The notes: a model not told the origin generated them from the letters alone. A stretch of DNA of 64,000 nucleotides from Anodontia alba (GCA_964016985.1 OZ024823.1:135862112-135926111), one strand, 5' to 3'; shown: positions 21,281 through 33,119, counted from the stretch's first letter. Translations and numbers: made by a program.

Positions 21281-21640
21281 ATATAATCTTCAAAATGACC
21301 AGGAAGCGCTACAAGCTTATCAGTCACCTGCTGTGTTGGACTTCTCATCATTTCGTTTCCAGTTTGTATTTCTGCAGGACATCCGTAACTCTAGAGATTT
21401 ACTTAAAATATCCTTTTCAATATTTGGCACAGGCCAGGAGCATATATACTATTCTTATAGCCCTAAACTTTAATGGTGCTATTTGTTGGCCGACTAAACG
21501 AATGCTGTTGAAGTACATTTGAATGCCATTTAGTGAAACTTCATAAAGCATTGAATCACCTAATATAGCTGTATGAAGTGTAACAGCTGTACCGATTCTT
21601 TGACGATTGCTGTTTAATTATAATTGGTTGAATAGTTTTA

Positions 21641-21918
21641 CATTACGAAAACACGCCTATATGAAGTTGACCCCCTTAAACCCCACTTTTATATAGTAAA
21701 ACTGGGGTTTACAGGGGTATACATTATTTTTCTTATTTCAGCTCAAAAACATAGATTGTGGGTACTCGTTAGAACCGCCTCGCTGAGGCGGTTCTAACGA
21801 GTACCCACAATCTATGTTTTTAGCAGATTATGAAAAATATCAAAGGTTTTTATCTGAAATTTTTCAGTTTTTGAAAGTGAAATTTTCTACATATTTGCAT
21901 AGGCATGTTTTCCTAATG
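21641..21918 (+). mobile_element. H1 fold-back MITE
   Basis: TIRs CATTACGAAAACACGCCTAT and ATAGGCATGTTTTCCTAATG. The core is perfect with loop CT (CCGCCTCGCTGAGGCGG). Confidence 0.9.
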
Positions 21919-22339
21919 ACTTTGCACAACTGACGCGTACCTGCTTTGAGCATACTGCGCATATGCAATGTCTGGCTGGGCATGCGATTTTACATATGCA
22001 CGGATACTGGTATGATCATGGTAATGCCATGGACAGTTTTAAGCAAAGGAAAAATGTTGGCGTTGGAAGATTAGCAACACTGATGTTACGATTTGACTTG
22101 CCCAGTTTTGGTTGGAGAAAAGCTCTAAGACCCTGCACTGGAAAACGTCAATTATTTGTGAAGAATCTGCGACACAACTCTTCGTGATTCACATATCATT
22201 TGACTGCAAGTAATAATGGTCTACCCTCATATCATGACTAACGGCTAGCAAAATTACACGACATGTACCTTTATAAGACAGACAACTTTTTCCACATCAA
22301 CAAGTATTTAAAGTCAGTCTCGAAGGTGGCTCTCTTACA

Positions 22340-22560
22340 CAGGTTTTACTGTATAGTAGATGTCCAGGAAGAGCCACAATCACAGAACATAGACTACCAA
22401 TGAAACAAAAAGGAAAAGCAGACAAACCATGACAGACAGTACACATGTCACCTACCAAAGAACTGCGACTAACCAGTTCCCTCTTCCCTAACAAGGTGAT
22501 CACAATACTCGCCACACAAAGAACAGAAATAGCTACGGTCAGTAGCAAAACCACCGTGAG
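22340..22560 (-). mobile_element. BX copy, partial
   Basis: GTCCAGGAAGAGCCACAATC, ACAGAACATAGACTACC and AGACAAACCATGACAGACAG. A G/GT-rich tract follows. Confidence 0.6.
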
Positions 22561-22645
22561 TGCGCGGGGTGGGGGGGAGGGGGTGAGTGTCTGTGTGTGT
22601 GAGGGGGCGGGAATTTGGTGTGTGTGTGTGGGGGGGGGGGGAGAG
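22561..22645. repeat. G-rich and (GT)n microsatellite
   Basis: Alternating GGGGG runs and GTGTGTGT; it borders BX and H8. Confidence 0.9.
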
Positions 22646-22681
22646 TAGGGGCTATAATAAATTTTACTGGTACCAATTCTT

Positions 22682-22780
22682 CCCGGTAAACACACATCGT
22701 CGTAACAACGTCGCTCCAACGTCGCGGCGATGTCATGATGTCGCGACGACGTCGTAGTGACGTTGTTACGACGTTATTTA
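22682..22780. mobile_element. H8 MITE (ACGTCG array)
   Basis: CCCGGTAAACACACATCGTC start, then about nine ACGTCG/GACGT words spaced 10-12 bp with a centre at GATGTCATGATGTCGCGACG. The right terminus is degraded. Confidence 0.72.
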
Positions 22781-23044
22781 TGTTAGCTTAGTTCACCCAA
22801 GGTTCAAAATAAAATTACAAAATGATTATTCGACTTGCATAGGGACTCTATAACTCAATCGGTGAAATCACAAGGAAAACAAAAAAGACACGTGTAAATT
22901 ACATCATTGTGATAAAACAAGGATGAGGTCTCGTGAAAATCACCTCAGACACTGGTGGCCAGAACAAAAGAAAACTTCTAGTTCAACCACATTTGATACG
23001 TTGATGACCTTATCTAGCTAAAGCGGGTAACAAAATAGCATTAT

Positions 23045-23130
23045 CCCAGCAAATACACAACGTCGCTGCAACGTCACGACGTTGCAGCGACGTTGTAACG
23101 GCGTTGTTGCTACGGCGTGTGTTTACTTGG
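23045..23130. mobile_element. H8 MITE
   Basis: CCCAGCAAATACACAACGTC ... GCGTGTGTTTACTTGG. Perfect centre GTCGCTGCAACGTCACGACG with its complement. Confidence 0.8.
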
Positions 23131-23136
23131 ATGTTC

Positions 23137-23332
23137 ACCAAAAGTATTCGGACAGACAAGCCTGAGCACATAGGTCAAATCCAGAAAAGATGCTCGAGAA
23201 CGCGGCGTCTGATCAAGGTCTATACAGTTTGTTACTAATCCGGGAAGTTGCTGACCTATTGGGAGGTAATATAATGGATGTGGCAATTTTAGGACACGAG
23301 TAGCCACGAGTTTAGGTGTCCGAATATTTAGG
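23137..23332 (+). mobile_element. H3 MITE, diverged
   Basis: AAAAGTATTCGGACAGACAA left TIR, GAACGCGGCGTCTGATCAAG right core arm with a degraded left arm, and right TIR GGTGTCCGAATATTTAGGAT. It abuts an H8 copy on the left. Confidence 0.7.
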
Positions 23333-23400
23333 ATCTACACGGTAGATAATATCAAACAGATCCAGAGACCCCAGGTCCGCCAACAGTCTGTTATTCAGGG

Positions 23401-23585
23401 AAGATTATTTATACTTCTAGGGAGGAAATTCAGTCAAAATAGTTTTGCCTCCATTCTAAAAAGGGTCAACTTTAAAGTGAAAGAGCAAATTCTTTCCTTT
23501 TAGAGTTGACTTCTTTTTAGAAGTGACTTGGTATGTGAAAAAAAATTAGGACGTCACAAGGTGTCTCCCTTGTAAAAAAAGCGAA
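23401..23585. mobile_element. H11 element
   Basis: TTTTGCCTCCATTCTAAAAA, GAGCAAATTCTTTCCTTTTA, GAGTTGACTTCTTTTTAGAA and CACAAGGTGTCTCCCTTGTA in family order. The left hairpin arm is short. Confidence 0.6.
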
Positions 23586-23683
23586 AACTCCAGCAAATGT
23601 ATCCTGGCTTCTTAAATACGTAAAACATCATAACGAGATGCAAAGACTCAAACCATACTGTGCGGGCAGGACTCTCAAATCTT

Positions 23684-23900
23684 TTACGATATTTACTCTA
23701 ACTATCCGGACACCTTAACTCTTTACCATTACTGATAATAAAATTCTACAAGGTCATTTTGCTACTTGCTGATGTGTCTAGAATGCACTGGATCAGTGGT
23801 AAACGCTGAAAACCCTGATCAGACACTTTGTTCTGCGGCGTTTCATCTAGGTTTATACTGCGCAAGCCTAACTGTCCGATCACGTTGGGTAAATACGACA
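23684..23900 (-). mobile_element. H3 MITE, diverged
   Basis: ATTTACTCTAACTATCCGGACACC and CCGATCACGTTGGGTAAATAC outer ends, with CCTGATCAGACACTTTG and GGCGTTTCATCTAGGTTTAT core arms. It lies just left of an H8 copy. Confidence 0.65.
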
Positions 23901-23907
23901 TTCTATA

Positions 23908-24015
23908 CCCAGCAGGCACATAACGTTAATATAACGTCGCATCAACGTCGATGCAACGTCATGACGTTGCATCGACGTTGAGGCGACGTTATATAAACGT
24001 CATGTTCCTGCTGGG
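23908..24015. mobile_element. H8 MITE
   Basis: CCCAGCAGGCACATAACGTT ... AACGTCATGTTCCTGCTGGG. Perfect central hairpin around CGTCATGACG. Confidence 0.85.
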
Positions 24016-24681
24016 CTATAGCATTCTATGTCCAAATTTCGATAATTAGACAGCATAGCAGTCATGAGTGTATTAGTGGCAGGTTGATTAAAGATGGTTT
24101 AAAGACTTGTATGTGCGTACCACTGACTACAATGATTCAATTGTCCTCATGGTCAATTATTGACAGAGAATACCACTCTATTGATTTGGCTATGTGCATG
24201 TCCAAATCTGTAAAAAAGACAGTGGTCTTTCAATAATGCTTTTAAATATTGTCTTTGACTGAACACCGTATACGCTTGATATTTCATTTGATTGTTGTAA
24301 GTCAATTATATCTGAAGAATTATCAATGGTCATTTTCACCACTGGGGGCACCCATATTTTGAACTGTCAGAAAATTGAAAATCATAACAAAAAGATGTAT
24401 AGGTTGTATTGTCCTTGAGAGAAACAATCTCTCTTGTGTTATCTGTAATCTCGTGCCATTGATATTCAGACTAAGGGTCATGGAACGGTCAATTTATTCG
24501 TATATGTATGACTGTGACATTGACATGTAAAAAAACTGTCTAATTTAACCCACAAAGTACGCTTAGTCAAATTACATATTACAGTTGGTTTATAGCAATT
24601 CCTTTTACAGAACGTATTGCTCGCCTTCATTGCTCACAGTAGTAAAAATGATAAATATTTGTCTCAAAGGTTTTGCAAATC
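24016..24681. other. unassigned sequence
   Basis: AT-rich with AATTGTC-type words; no gene or repeat identified. Confidence 0.4.
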
Positions 24682-24958
24682 CATTACGAAAACACACCTA
24701 TTCAAATATTTAGAAAATTTCACCATCAAAAACTGAAAACTTTCCGATTAAAAACTCTGATATTTTTCATATTTCTGCTCAAAACATAGATTGTGGGTAC
24801 TCGTTAGAACCGCCTCGGCGAGGCGGTTCTAACGAGCACCCACAATCTATGGTTTTGAGCAGAAATAAGAAAAATAATGTATTCACCTGTAAACCCGTTT
24901 TACTATATAAAAGTGGGGTTTAAGGGGGTCAAAATTATATAGGCGTGTTTTCGTGATG
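24682..24958 (-). mobile_element. H1 fold-back MITE
   Basis: Complete copy, ACCCC flank on the right. Core GAACCGCCTCGGCGAGGCGGTTC with a single outer-stem mismatch (ACGAGCACCC). Confidence 0.9.
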
Positions 24959-25817
24959 TGTGTTAGTTAACCACGTTTTACATGACATTCAAACACATGG
25001 CTTTGTTGTGCTACAAATGATACGTAGAACAGAAAATGTCAAGGAAGTGTCAGAATCACAGACCATATCCTAACAATTACACCAAGAGGAAGAACACGTG
25101 ACATTGCCTGCGTATCATCACTTATATCTATGCCTAGGCAATTGACACACAAGTCTCTAGATGTGTTACTCAGACAAGATCTTGGACGGACGAAATGACG
25201 GAGGGACAGAATGACAGTGGATTGCTCCGGTGGTGGACTAATAAATATGGACAGCCCAATACAATGGGTAACCCTGCTTAAAACAGAATTTTATTTCGAT
25301 TATTACAGTCACTGACAAGATGCAAAACGAACTGACTGAGAAATTAAATACATTATAGGATGTAGCACAGGAGACATCACCATCCAAAAGCGGAAGATTA
25401 CAATATAAAAATCAAAGTCGTTTCGTTTATCGTAAATTTTAGTAAAAATTATATTAGATATTGAAACAGATAAAACAAAAGGTAAGAGAAAAGTCCAGGG
25501 AGTGCCACATAAATCTAAATCCGAAAACTGTGCTTCGGTATCGGAGGTATATATTTTATTTAACAGAAGTTCTTTTGGATCAACCGTTTGTGCAAAGTAA
25601 TCTTTATGTGTAAGTCAACCAAATATCGAGACGTTGAATTTAATGCTCAAATAATATTGGCCTGATTTTCGTGAGAAAGGGACAACATAAAGTCTATTTC
25701 GTAACAAAACAGAAACAGATCTGCAATGTGGGATGAGGGACACAGTTTGTTGGTAATAATATGGTACAAAAAATTACAGACTTTCTAACAATACTGCAAA
25801 AGTATAAGTGAAGGTAA
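24959..25817. other. unassigned with BX traces
   Basis: CAAGGAAGTGTCAGAATCAC (about 25038) and GTCCAGGGAGTGCCACATAA (about 25493) are BX distal-box relics on the minus strand. Confidence 0.4.
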
Positions 25818-26048
25818 CATCACGATAACACGCCTATATAATTAAGACCACTTATACCCCACTTTAATATAGTAAAACTGGGGTTTACAGGGGTGTACAT
25901 TCTTTTTCTTACTTTGCTAAAAAGCATAGATTGTGAGTACCCACAATCCACGTTTTGAGCAGGAATATGAAAAAATATCAGATTTTTTTATCTGAAAATT
26001 TTTCTGTTTTGGTTTTCAATATAATTGAATAGGCGTGTTTTTGTAATG
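25818..26048 (+). mobile_element. H1 MITE with deleted core
   Basis: Both ends and flanks are present, but the central hairpin is reduced to GATTGTGAGTACCCACAATC: the whole GAACCGCCTC inner stem is gone. Confidence 0.85.
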
Positions 26049-26059
26049 ACCGGAGCCAC

Positions 26060-26225
26060 AGCCACAATTAAAGCGCATCCTTGTCAAGGCACCAAATGAA
26101 AGGAATATAAGGAACAAGTAATGACAAAATAAACGTCACATATGAAACGAAACCATCGACGCAGAAACAAGGAATAACTGCAATAGAATAATCGCCTTGG
26201 AATAGTCAGTAGAAAAATTATTAGG
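26060..26225 (-). mobile_element. BX copy, partial
   Basis: CAAGGCACCAAATGAAAGGA, ATAAGGAACAAGTAATGACA, AATCGCCTTGGAATAGTCAG and TAGAAAAATTATTAGGGGC. A second fragment lies near 26450-26540. Confidence 0.6.
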
Positions 26226-26772
26226 GGCCGATCAAAATCTGATCAGGATCCGTATTTTCGTCGATGTCTTCTAAAATCAAATGATTTTGAGATAGGAAAA
26301 CGGAGACACTCATTACACTGTGCATTTTCTCATTTTGTGAATCCACTTTTGTTTTCATTCTTTACTTTGATTACACGATCTGAGCGAAGAAACAAATCTG
26401 CGGACGCAAAAATACATTAAATAATGATACCAAAGAAAGGATGCAATCATAAAACATTTTTCTCCAGGCACCGAAAGAAGTGTTAAGGAACATATAGTGA
26501 TAATGCACCAGTAATATGTAGTCCCGGTCCCTATGGGACATGGTTAGTGCCGTGTGTCCTGACAGTGCTGTAGATGAGCCGGGGTATTAATGTCCCGCAA
26601 AAATGTTTTGTATACATAAATTAGAGCCACATCAACTCAAACTTTAGTTCTCTAATAACCTGGCTCAAGCTGTCAATGCTAATTTACCTTTGCATTTAGC
26701 TGTATTAAGCACACCAGACCTTTCCCATGAAAAAAGATACAGGTTGACTTTTGCAACAGAAAGCAGACAGAA

Positions 26773-26787
26773 CCCCCCCCCCCCCCA

Positions 26788-26822
<35 letters not shown>

Positions 26823-26824
26823 AA
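26773..26824. repeat. C14-(CA)n-A24 compound microsatellite
   Basis: Three simple runs in direct succession. Confidence 0.9.
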
Positions 26825-27139
26825 CTGGCCCCGGCTCGGAGGGGCTTTTAGCAGGGATTTTACCATAAATTTGTTCCCGTAGTGCAGGGCGTTTAGCAGG
26901 GATTTAAAAACTGAAAGTTAAAAGTTCTGCAATTCCTCGACCCTATAGGGGATAGTACTACATATGAATGGTTAATAATACACGAAAACACAGATGCAAT
27001 TACGGTCATTCGAACAAAAAGAGCTGCAAACGACGAACCAGCTTGGAACGCCCAGCAGAAAGAAAAAAAAAAATAAATAAATCAACACTGGTAACGAACT
27101 AATTTACTCTCCCTTGGGTCTACTGTAAAAGAAGAAACA

Positions 27140-27185
27140 TGTCACCCCCGCCTCCCCCCACCACCCACCACCACCACCACCACCC
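27140..27185. repeat. (CCA)n/CCCAC-rich microsatellite
   Basis: CACCACCACCACCACCACC core. Confidence 0.85.
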
Positions 27186-27269
27186 CGGGAGCAAACGCTT
27201 TCCCTTTAGAGTAGATCCATTAGAAGAGGCTTACTAATTCATTACTTGTTTTTAATTTCTACTTATTTG

Positions 27270-27420
27270 TTGACTCGGGAAGGTTGTGCGTCATGACTGT
27301 GGCATTTCCTAGGCATCTTCTCGTCTATGTTTTCTGTGCAGGAAAAAATCAAAAGTCACATAAACTGTGCGTCCCGTTTAAAACGAGGCGAAAAATCTAC
27401 CCAGTGAATCCAGTCCCCGT
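27270..27420 (+). mobile_element. BX fragment next to H9
   Basis: CGGGAAGGTTGTGCGTCATG and ACTGTGGCATTTCCTAGGCA. H9 begins at 27427. Confidence 0.55.
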
Positions 27421-27426
27421 ACATTA

Positions 27427-27526
27427 CCCAGTAAGCATTCTACATGAATCTATAGCAGGCCATTATCGGCCCGTCAGAGTAGCTGACGGGCCGATAACGG
27501 CCCGCTATAGATTTATAAAGAATGTT
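27427..27526. mobile_element. H9 hairpin MITE, right end lost
   Basis: CCCAGTAAGCATTCTACATG left end. The right arm runs to TTTATAAAGAATG and lacks the final CTGGG. Confidence 0.82.
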
Positions 27527-27690
27527 ACCATGAATGCACCCATGCTGTGAGCATTAGATCTAATCTGGAGCAGCAATGAATCATTGGCTTTGTACAAAAT
27601 ACATCACAGTTTTCCTGTTCATCTCACATAAAAACATTGTCTTTGTAATGGTATTGTATTGCATCCACAAATGTTTTCTCTGCTTAAAGC

Positions 27691-27888
27691 TTAGCACTCT
27701 GCGTAACGTTTTCAGCATACAACATACTGATATAATATTCTTATTCTTCCCAGCAAACAGATTTTGACATTTCATGCAAATTGTCTCCATTGGAGACAAT
27801 TTGCATGAAATGTCAAATCCTGTTTTCTAGGAAAAATAAGAAAAGTATCATCAATTTGTTATCCGCTGAATAAGCCCAGAGAGTGGTA
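27691..27888. mobile_element. H6 MITE with perfect central palindrome
   Basis: TTAGCACTCTGCG and CAGAGAGTGGTAA ends. The centre 27760-27818 is a perfect inverted repeat of GATTTGACATTTCATGC and AAATTGTCTCC arms (one T insertion on the left), about 29 bp per arm with almost no loop. Confidence 0.78.
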
Positions 27889-28339
27889 AAGGTCAGTGCG
27901 GATGGCCTTTTGCATAAATGAAGGCAACATAACAAGAAAAGTCTCCAGTTGCGTTTCAAGGCCGTTTGTATTGTTAACAATCATAGATGGCGCTCATGCA
28001 GGTTTCTTTTCACATAATGATGTCCAGTGTTACCTTTGATCTGTCAGTCTCCTTTCGGGTTCCCGTCGCTTCATACGTCAGGTTTCAATATTAAGGAAGA
28101 TTAATTTACTGATTATGCCGACTCTTGATTTGTTACATGCTGTGATTACTCAATGCAGCTTTAACTGAAGCAACAGTTTAAATTTCTCTTCATACCAATT
28201 AACTTCTAAGCAACAGTTATACAGGTGTTTCGTCCAGGTACATGTACCAGCTAAAAGGATCGTTTCGATTTCCTTAGAGGGTCCTACGCCGTTTACTCAC
28301 ATATCTCATTTGAAATATATCACTATCTTCGAATTAAGC
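27889..28339. other. unassigned sequence
   Basis: No gene or clear repeat. Confidence 0.35.
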
Positions 28340-28570
28340 GCAAACGCTGGAAACAAATCTCATATGCGCCAAAGACACATCTTTTCATGCTTGGGCGATG
28401 CATATTTGGATCCAAACATAAGGAAAAGTTTATTACTATATATACGGATAGCGAAGTCCCATACCAGCCTGCCTATTCGTATAGTCTGACCAGAGCCTTT
28501 ATTCATGTATGGATGAATAAAAGAGATAGGAGGACGCATATCAGACTGCAAATATTTTCGCTGAGGACAC
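28340..28570. mobile_element. possible H7-like element, strongly diverged
   Basis: CATATGCGCCAAAGACACAT, a GATCCAAACATAAGG block and GGACGCATATCAGACTGCAAA match H7 word order weakly. Confidence 0.35.
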
Positions 28571-28710
28571 GTCTATTACCACAACAATTGTAAAATTATC
28601 AGACAGCAAAGCGGTGATTTCTTGAGCCTGATTTCTTGCACATTTTGCCAGGAATTATGGATTTATACGAGGGAATATCTTATAATTAACTTAGATATTA
28701 ATAGGTAGTT

Positions 28711-28918
28711 TTAACCCTAGTCCTGCTGAACCCGGATATATCCTGCATTTGCAAACAATGTAGATCCAGTACAGCTGGCTTCTGCCAACTGACCTGGCTC
28801 TGCACTATTTGCCATTAAGTATATGAATTTACATCAACTATCAGGATCAAATAATCTGATTTGCTGAAAATGAGAAGTGGGCAAGGTATCTTGATTAATT
28901 CAGCAAGGCAAGGGTTAA
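28711..28918. mobile_element. H4 MITE with a decayed core
   Basis: TIRs TTAACCCTAGTCCTGCTGAA and ATTCAGCAAGGCAAGGGTTAA. The core arms AACAATGTAGATCCAGTACA and CCTGGCTCTGCACTATTTGC still pair partly. Confidence 0.78.
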
Positions 28919-29006
28919 AATAAATAAATAAATAAATAAATACCTTTAGCAGACATTTTCCTTTAAGTATTTATATTAAAATGTCCTGCTCTAATAATCA
29001 TTGATT

Positions 29007-29190
29007 TAACATTGCCACTCTCTGGGCAAAGTCAGCAGACGACTAATTGGTTATATGTGTCATATTATTTCTAAAACAATAACAAAGAGACAATTAGCAT
29101 GACATGTCAAAGCCTGTTTTCAGGGAAAAATACGAAATTTATTTCAAAATTCGTCTACTGAAGTTTTTACCCATCATGCTCAGCGTTAAT
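29007..29190. mobile_element. H6 MITE, core half lost
   Basis: CCACTCTCTGGGCAAAGTCA, GCAGACGACT, then only the right core arm AGAGACAATTAGCATGACAT. TTTACCCATCATGC right flank. Confidence 0.68.
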
Positions 29191-29518
29191 ATAGTTTGCG
29201 TACTCCATGACCCCGGTGGTTTACTGTACTGAGCACATGAACCAGGACACTGTCATTTTTTTTTTCCAACTGTTTATTGTGTTATATTTCAATCATATGT
29301 GTCAATTATCTGAACAAATACTGTTAAAAGAAGAAAACAAGTATGTGAGAACGCACTGCAATACTTGTGCGATTTTTTCCCTGAGATTTCTTACTGTCTT
29401 GTATTTTGACCTTTCCACGTAAATCTTGAATTTCATTCTTGAAAAATGTTGCGATTATAAACACGTTCAACCCTGCAGAGCAAAATAAATATCTGCGTGA
29501 ACAGTATAGTAAGATGAC

Positions 29519-29649
29519 TTCCAAAGGGAACATATTATTTCCTTCTAGAGTAGACTATTTACACAAGGAAAGGCATAAACAGTTTTGACAGAGTTGCCCC
29601 CCCCCCCCCCCCCCCCACTGGTCCCCGACACACACACACTTCCTCTCCG

Positions 29650-29726
<77 letters not shown>

Positions 29727-29815
29727 TTAAAGCGTATTCATTCTTCTCAAGGAGAATTGATAAGCTTTCAAGGGTGACATCTGTCAAAATTATCTCCCTT
29801 CTGAAAATGGATCTG
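29519..29815. mobile_element. H11 fragments interrupted by C and CA microsatellites
   Basis: TTATTTCCTTCTAGAGTAGA and TTTTGACAGAGTTG run into the poly-C at 29598-29616 and (CA)n at 29652-29724. TCTGTCAAAATTATCTCCCT follows at about 29780. The microsatellites appear to have grown next to the CTCCC element edge. Confidence 0.55.
29598..29724. repeat. poly-C and (CA)n microsatellite
   Basis: 19 C, an imperfect spacer, then about 36 CA dinucleotides (29652-29724). Long ORFs on both strands here are repeat artefacts. Confidence 0.95.
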
Positions 29816-29941
29816 CTTTTAAAGATAAGAAGTTGCTCTCACTGGTTCAAATTTTTTCGTTTGGTTTAAACTCTTTTTCAGAATGTTGTACAATCAACAT
29901 TTATAATACAACTGCATGAAGGCGCTTAATTTACATCTCTG

Positions 29942-30000
29942 CCCCCCCCCCCCCCCCCCCACCCACCCACCCCCCCCCCCCCCCACACACACACACACAA
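29942..30000. repeat. poly-C and (CA)n microsatellite
   Basis: Two C runs separated by ACCCACCCA, then CA repeats. Confidence 0.9.
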
Positions 30001-30554
30001 AAAGACTTTAATTCATATTTATCCTCAGTGCTCTGACTCTGCAGAAGAGTGAAACATTAAAGCTAATAAAATCTTTCTTTAGGCATAGCATTCATAAAAC
30101 TGTATTCAGCTATCTCCTTGACATCTGATACAGGTGATTGTAAAGACTTTTTCCTGGTGCAGACGACAAATTTCAGACGACGGACGAGTGACATACGTGT
30201 TTTTTGCTTCTTTTTTGTTTTTCTGAGTGCCTCTGAAGGTACGAAACATTATTACATTTTAATAACACAAACACAAGCGAAGACAGAAATATTGTCGAAG
30301 TTTAACACCATAGCCCCCTTCCCACTAAAAAAAAAAAAAAAAACAGTATTAGTTTTAGAGGTCAAAACACAAATCATTTTAAGATTATATCTGCAACTTT
30401 ACATTGAAGCATCGACACTCTTAAAGCAATCATTTTGCTTTAACGTAGAAAAGTGTTAATCATCAACATGAAATTTTACAGGGTGCGTTATTTTCATGTT
30501 TGAATTAGTCAACGAATATGCACATGAATGTATTTTAATGCTTACCATGCTGGA

Positions 30555-30605
30555 GTAGACACACGTACACACACACGCACGCACATACAACACGCACGCA
30601 TGCGC
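30555..30605. repeat. imperfect (CA)n with CG steps
   Basis: ACACACACACGCACGCACAT type repeat. Confidence 0.75.
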
Positions 30606-30675
30606 ATACAAAGGGAATCTGCACAAATGGACCGCTTTGAGAAACACTATGACATGTATACATATATTTGCTTTG

Positions 30676-30894
30676 TACCATAATAACCCTTAGTATTGGG
30701 ACATTCATTTCTGGGTAAACAGTGCAGACCCAGATCAGACGCAGCAGAACGCGGCGTCTGATCACGGTCTACAATGTTTGCCCATCATCCAGCAATTTTT
30801 GACATATCAACAGACAGTTGAAGGAACCGGTTCAAAATTTACGGAAAATCTGATCAGAGGACAAGGTGTCCGAATACTTAGGGTTATAATGGTA
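30676..30894 (+). mobile_element. H3 MITE, complete
   Basis: TIRs TACCATAATAACCCTTAGTA and TACTTAGGGTTATAATGGTA. The core AAACAGTGCAGACCCAGATC ... GATCACGGTCTACAATGTTT has a GCAGCAGAACGCGGC centre. Right flank CATCCAGCAATTTTTGACA. Confidence 0.85.
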
Positions 30895-31164
30895 TTTTAT
30901 GTTATATTTGCGTAGAAAAGCCTGCACTGCGATATATAAATAGATGTGCAGTTTACCAATTACCGCATGTTTCTACCGTGATCGAACAGGTCAATTGCGG
31001 TTATTTCCCTTAGACCATAAGTTCGGATAACAATGTGACACACAAATGTCTTATTTTCCATTTCAAATGATCTTAAATTCAGAGTAGTAGTTTCTTTGAA
31101 TCTGAATGGTTGCCCTGCCATTATGGCGGACAGAAGACGGGGAGTGTGGACACAACAGAGATGA

Positions 31165-31225
31165 TCGTATTTAGCCTCAATATTTGGACACCCTGTCTCC
31201 TAAGTGCCTAACCATACTTGTAGCA
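31165..31225 (-). mobile_element. H3 end fragment
   Basis: CGTATTTAGCCTCAATATTT then GGACACCCTGTCTCC and AACCATACTTGT match the reverse complement of the H3 right end. Confidence 0.55.
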
Positions 31226-31639
31226 TTCCAACAATGCCATTCGACTACCTGAAAATGTATCTGATCCAAGAATCAACATCCTATCTCTTAGTTATTAATT
31301 TTATTTCGTATTTTTTTCTATTGTGGTGCATCTGAGATTGATGAATATGCGCCTATGCATGTGTGTGTCCTCGCGTGTTTTCTCTTTTGTGCCATGGGTC
31401 CTGGGTAAATCTGCCTCTATTTAACACGTTATTCAAAGTGCTGGTTTACTTACGACACGAAGAAAACAATTTTGTAAGACGTTTGTATCAAGTAAACGTG
31501 AATTAAAACTTAATAAATTAGAGGAAACTGGATTTCTCGCACCGTACAACATGTCTGAATTAATTTCTTTCCCTGCGCTGTAATTTTGCAAACTGCTTTG
31601 TATTAAAAACAAATTGGTTTGTAGGTCAAAGTTATATGG

Positions 31640-31853
31640 ACAACAACGTGAGAAACTGTACCTTCTGACATGTCCGCCGAAGGAATACTCAAATCAGCCT
31701 GTGCATCCGTGCAGTCTGATCAGAGTATTTGTTCAAGTGCCCGTACGAAGACACTTTGCATCCTTGGCTATTTAAAATGCGCCCAGTGCGGACTGCGTGA
31801 ATGCGCAGGCAGATCTGAATCTTCGCTTGGCGTAGGTACGTTGCGGCTCATAT
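31640..31853. mobile_element. H7 MITE
   Basis: ACTGTACCTTCTGACATGTC, CGTGCAGTCTGATCAGAGTA, GCATCCTTGGCTATTTAAAA, TGCGCCCAGTGCGGACTGCG and ATCTGAATCTTCGCTTGGCG. The right terminus is shortened. Confidence 0.75.
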
Positions 31854-32144
31854 AAACCTTGAATAAACCTTGAATCCAGAAGTTCCTTTGCTAATTTGTC
31901 ACAACTCCACGAAATAAATAACCTGAATTATATATTATTAGCGTGTCACAACATTTCATTTACGATGTCAAGACCTCGTAAAGCAAACATGTCTCAGACA
32001 TCTCAGAAACAGCATGGTTTATAGACATCCCACAATTCCTGCATTAATCCTACCTCAACGTATGCTATTATATCATATTACAGAAATTGTTTCCGGTGCA
32101 CTGTTACTAATCAACGGGTATTTTAGGGTAATCGATATACTTTC

Positions 32145-32345
32145 GGGGCAGGTAACTCTTTCAATATTGTTTTGTCTCCCTTTCTGAGAAGGGGTCTACC
32201 CTAAAAGGAAATAATTTGCTACTCCAGGGAGCAAAATATTTCCTTTTGGAGTAGTCTTTTCCAGACGAGTCATTTATGTGCAGGACAGTAGACAGGAAGT
32301 CACAAAATATGTCTCCCTTGTAAGACTGGCAGTAAACCTACCAAG
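32145..32345. mobile_element. H11 element
   Basis: TTTTGTCTCCCTTTCTGAGA, GGGGTCTACCCTAAAAGGAA, the hairpin around ACTCCAGGGAGC, TTTCCTTTTGGAGTAGTC and GTCTCCCTTGTAAGACTGGC. Confidence 0.68.
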
Positions 32346-32358
32346 TGTAATTTACCCC

Positions 32359-32570
32359 TTAACTCTTTCGATGCCAAATTTCAGACGACATTTGTCGTCT
32401 GCTATTTTATTTTTAAAAAATATCACTTGGACAGACTATTATATGTAAAGATAAAAGACTGAATATCAAACAGCGTAGATCCAGATGAGACGGCTCATTG
32501 AGCCGTCTCATCTGGATCTATACTGTTTGCAAAAGCCTATTATTATCGCATGTGGCCGTGAAAGAGTTAA
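32359..32570. mobile_element. H5-related MITE with another terminal sequence and the same core
   Basis: TIRs TTAACTCTTTCGATGCC and GGCCGTGAAAGAGTTAA. GACGACATTTGTCGTC in the left flank. Perfect core hairpin CGTAGATCCAGATGAGACGG ... CCGTCTCATCTGGATCTATA closed by CTCATTGAG. Confidence 0.82.
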
Positions 32571-33119
32571 GTGACTGCTAACTTTATATTGAAAGAAACC
32601 AAATCCTTACCAACTGTCCATTAGAAGGAACCTTATAATAATTCTTATTTAATGCGAATAAAAAAAAGAGGTGAAAAAATGGTTAAGAATGTATACCTTG
32701 GTGAAGCCAGACGAAACAGAGGACCAGTGTCGTAAAAATTTGGACTCTTGCGAAAATCGTGTTAGCTGATTGCGTGGAGCAGTTTCAAGAAAAAAAATCT
32801 TCAAAAAAGGTCTGTCGGAACCCGAGTTGTATGACGACTTTATAAATGACCTTTTCTGGATACCCTGTAGCTGGTGTCTGAGCTTACTCGTCTGTGACGT
32901 GCTCGCTTGTACAAGCGGTTTTCACTTGCTTTGACTTTCAATTTGTAGTCGAACCCCATCTGTCTATCAAATGAATTTATATGAAAAGTCATGTGTTAAT
33001 CTACTGACGAGTAGCTAGCTTCTTCGCGGAGCCAACAATTACGTATGTAGCTTGAACTGTATCAGGATAAAGAGTGAGGGTTGGACTCCTCCCCAACCCC
33101 CATCCACCAAACAGTTTTA
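32571..33119. other. unassigned sequence
   Basis: Mixed composition; no open frame of interest. Confidence 0.35.

Noticed and set aside
29545..29869. Cys-Val and Thr-His repeat proteins
   Set aside because: Frames through the (CA)n microsatellite; the same applies at 61699-62079 and 62784-63132.
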